In this document: positions 62,151 through 64,000 of the stretch, piece after piece | How the letters are laid out: every line of letters begins with the position of its first letter | Numbering within the stretch: position 1 is the stretch's first letter | Assembly (NCBI GenBank): GCA_029931535.1 | Contig: JAQPZY010001659.1 | Coordinates: forward strand, 4,098,001-4,162,000 | Length of the DNA: 64,000 nt | Source of the DNA: Margaritifera margaritifera | Lineage: Eukaryota; Mollusca; Bivalvia; Unionida; Margaritiferidae | Direction of reading: 5' to 3' | Program-made: the position numbers and the translations under genes | The notes under the pieces: model-generated | Told to the model about the DNA's origin: nothing | Seen by the model: the letters and a program-made list of their open reading frames with translations, nothing else | Database searches by the model: none

Positions 62151-62949
62151 ACTATTTTTCTCTGCACATGATAAATGTGCATCACGTTCTGTTTTGGAAA
62201 ATGATATCCAAGATAGAGGAAACACGGTATAGTGTACTCCATGAATCTAACTGTTTTGTATCCAAAGCGAGACAGCAAAAACGTACAGTCACATACAGAG
62301 TATATCCGCTAATTTGAATACACTATTAACATTATTTTATTTCTTAGTTATTCTTTCGCAAATATAAATTACATATTTAATTACTTTTGCATGTGACCCA
62401 GGGCCCTCTATTGGTATGTTAAACGTTCGGATTACTCTGTATTTACCCCAAGTTACATATTGCACTTCTGAACAGTCGATTTCGCTAAATGTATTCAATA
62501 CAAACAACAGGGAAACAGGTGAATACATGGTTTTATAACATTATGACATTTTTCTCCTAATCTAAAATCAGCTCATTTGAAGGGTCGTATTCATCTTTGA
62601 AGTTAAACAAGCCGAGATAATTATTTCTGTATAAATCACCTCCTCAAATAAGCAGAATACGACTTCTGACCATTTAATTCAAGAAACGAATTCAACGATA
62701 AAATATTGGATACTCTAATCAATGACTGATTGAGGCTTCGTGATTTTAAAAATAATGTTTTGAAGCATTTTCTAAATATTTCATAATCAAGGCAACTTGT
62801 ACCTTCTCCCTTTGCCATAGATTCTCTAAATGTACTTTTTGTATCTTTAGGACTTAAAAAAGATTACATAATCAACAATAACAAGACATTCAACTAGGGG
62901 AGTACAGAACACAAAAGACAGTAGATATTGCAAGTGTGGTAAGGAATAT

Positions 62950-62952
<3 letters not shown>

Positions 62953-62994
<42 letters not shown>
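62953..62994. repeat. (GA)n microsatellite
   Basis: Uninterrupted AG tract. Confidence 0.97.
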
Positions 62995-62995
<1 letters not shown>

Positions 62996-63339
62996 CCATA
63001 TTATTTTGTATCACCATCTCTAATAGGAATATGAGAATATCTCTAATAAGAATATGAGAACATTTTAAAATTAAAATTGAAAATACTAGGCTAGTAAGAA
63101 TGAAGTACGAGCAACAAAACGCCATCTGCTATGATTTTACGCGTAAATATATGTTGCATGGTGTATATGGGCCGCATGTTGGAGGCATAAAGCATAGGAA
63201 TTCAGAGCGAAAGGTTTGCGGTTCAAACTCGGCAAATGCGAAAAAATATTTTACGAGTTTAAAAAGATCAGTATGTCTGAATCATCAATGTTTACCTGTA
63301 TCAATTTTATCGCTTAACGCGAGTCTTTTTATCTATTCC

Positions 63340-63860
63340 AGGTTTAATCTCAACTCTTTCCATTGCGAACTTTTGTTCCAAATTAACGTTTTTTTTTTTT
63401 TTGTTTTTTTGTTTGTTTGTTTGTTTGTTTTTTGTTTTGTTTTCCTCATCTGTGTCATCCTTTTGTCTTTTCGTCAAAACTAATTCGTTCCACACCGATG
63501 ATATTAGAAACTCCTCGCTCAGCATACTCTTTTGCATTTGTTTCTGTCTCGGCATGTAACTTACTGTAAAATTTAGCGGATTTAACATCTGTTATCCCTT
63601 TGATCTTAACACTCAAGTCTGTAATAGTTATATCTGAAGCTGTTTTCATAGATTCTACCGTAATTTTATTAACATTTAGTTTGTTTTTGACGTCCTCTAT
63701 CTTTTTGGTTATTTTTGTTAAATCATTTTTTCTGCAACTAACAGAGTATTAGTTTTAGTAAGTATCTTGTTTTCAAGTCAGTAATTTTTTTAGGGATTAT
63801 TATCCATCCTCTTTTTAATCTCACAAACAAATAGATCTAGCTGACTAAGGAAGTTTATCT
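63340..63860 (-). pseudogene. unidentified element ORF, copy 2, charged and probably coiled-coil
   Basis: Minus-strand frame 63455-63649 reads DLSVKIKGITDVKSAKFYSK, LHAETETNAKEYAERGV and then a stop. An overlapping frame (63307-63588) continues VWNELVLTKRQKDDTD and LEQKFAMERVEIKPG. Upstream, to about 63.86 kb, the same strand reads KITKKIEDVKNKLNVN and similar Lys/Asp/Leu-rich pieces broken by stops. It is clearly homologous to 49.59-49.88 kb. A poly-T run (63389-63440) cuts it. Element type not proven; the 49-kb copy sits among Polinton relics. Confidence 0.45.
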
Positions 63861-64000
63861 TTATCTGTTCCAGCTAAGATTTTAAAGTGCCGTAGTTTTC
63901 CAGAGTTTTTTTTTCCCTTCTCCATATTGCTTTCTAAATCATCTATCTCACTGTTTATCCTTTAATCGATTGGCTTTAAATATTGTTGAGTGTTAGCTAT

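Noticed and set aside
63170..63245. Possible tRNA or SINE with GGTTCAAACTC
   Set aside because: A B-box-like phrase is present but no A box or tRNA fold could be made.

Overview
The window looks like animal nuclear DNA: AT-rich, intron-dominated, crowded with microsatellites, minisatellites, short inverted-repeat elements and decayed transposons, with one clearly recognisable spliced gene. No bacterial operon, rRNA, tRNA or CRISPR array is visible. The mix of repeats and elements (DIRS-type tyrosine recombinase, Polinton-like genes, hAT remnants) suits a lophotrochozoan, most likely a bivalve mollusc. The species assignment is an inference.

The main gene, on the + strand from about 16.4 to 42.0 kb, is an orthologue of OGFOD3, a single-pass membrane 2-oxoglutarate/Fe(II) dioxygenase of the prolyl-4-hydroxylase type. 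Eight exons join in phase with usable splice sites and keep the His-x-Asp...His iron triad and the 2-oxoglutarate Arg. A candidate first exon at 3661-3725 with a GC donor completes a 315-codon frame. Its introns hold most of the repeats of the left and middle window.

Region by region: 1-3.6 kb has microsatellites only. 3.7-16.4 kb (probable intron 1) carries a 2.6-kb TIR element with an 8-bp target duplication, a broken hAT transposon and a PHD-finger-like fragment. 17-27 kb holds several satellites and MITE copies inside introns. 27.5-30.6 kb holds a frameshifted rolling-circle-replicase-like pseudogene. 33.4-34.6 kb holds a DIRS-type tyrosine recombinase remnant. Small hAT MITEs with 8-bp target duplications lie at 35.4 and 45.5 kb. 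39.6-44.3 kb holds long minisatellites around the last OGFOD3 exon.

From about 47.9 to 56.4 kb lie scattered pieces of what looks like a decayed Polinton/Maverick-type element (related to adintovirus-like elements): protein-primed DNA polymerase B, a capsid-like ORF, an adenain-like protease and a retroviral-type integrase, all broken by stops and frameshifts and split by (TA)n tracts. A further ORF type from this neighbourhood recurs at 63.3-63.65 kb.

At 58.4-61.5 kb the minus strand holds three exon-like segments. One small first exon can splice in frame to either of two homologous terminal exons. This is the least explained coding signal in the window. All calls come from reading the sequence; no database search was run.
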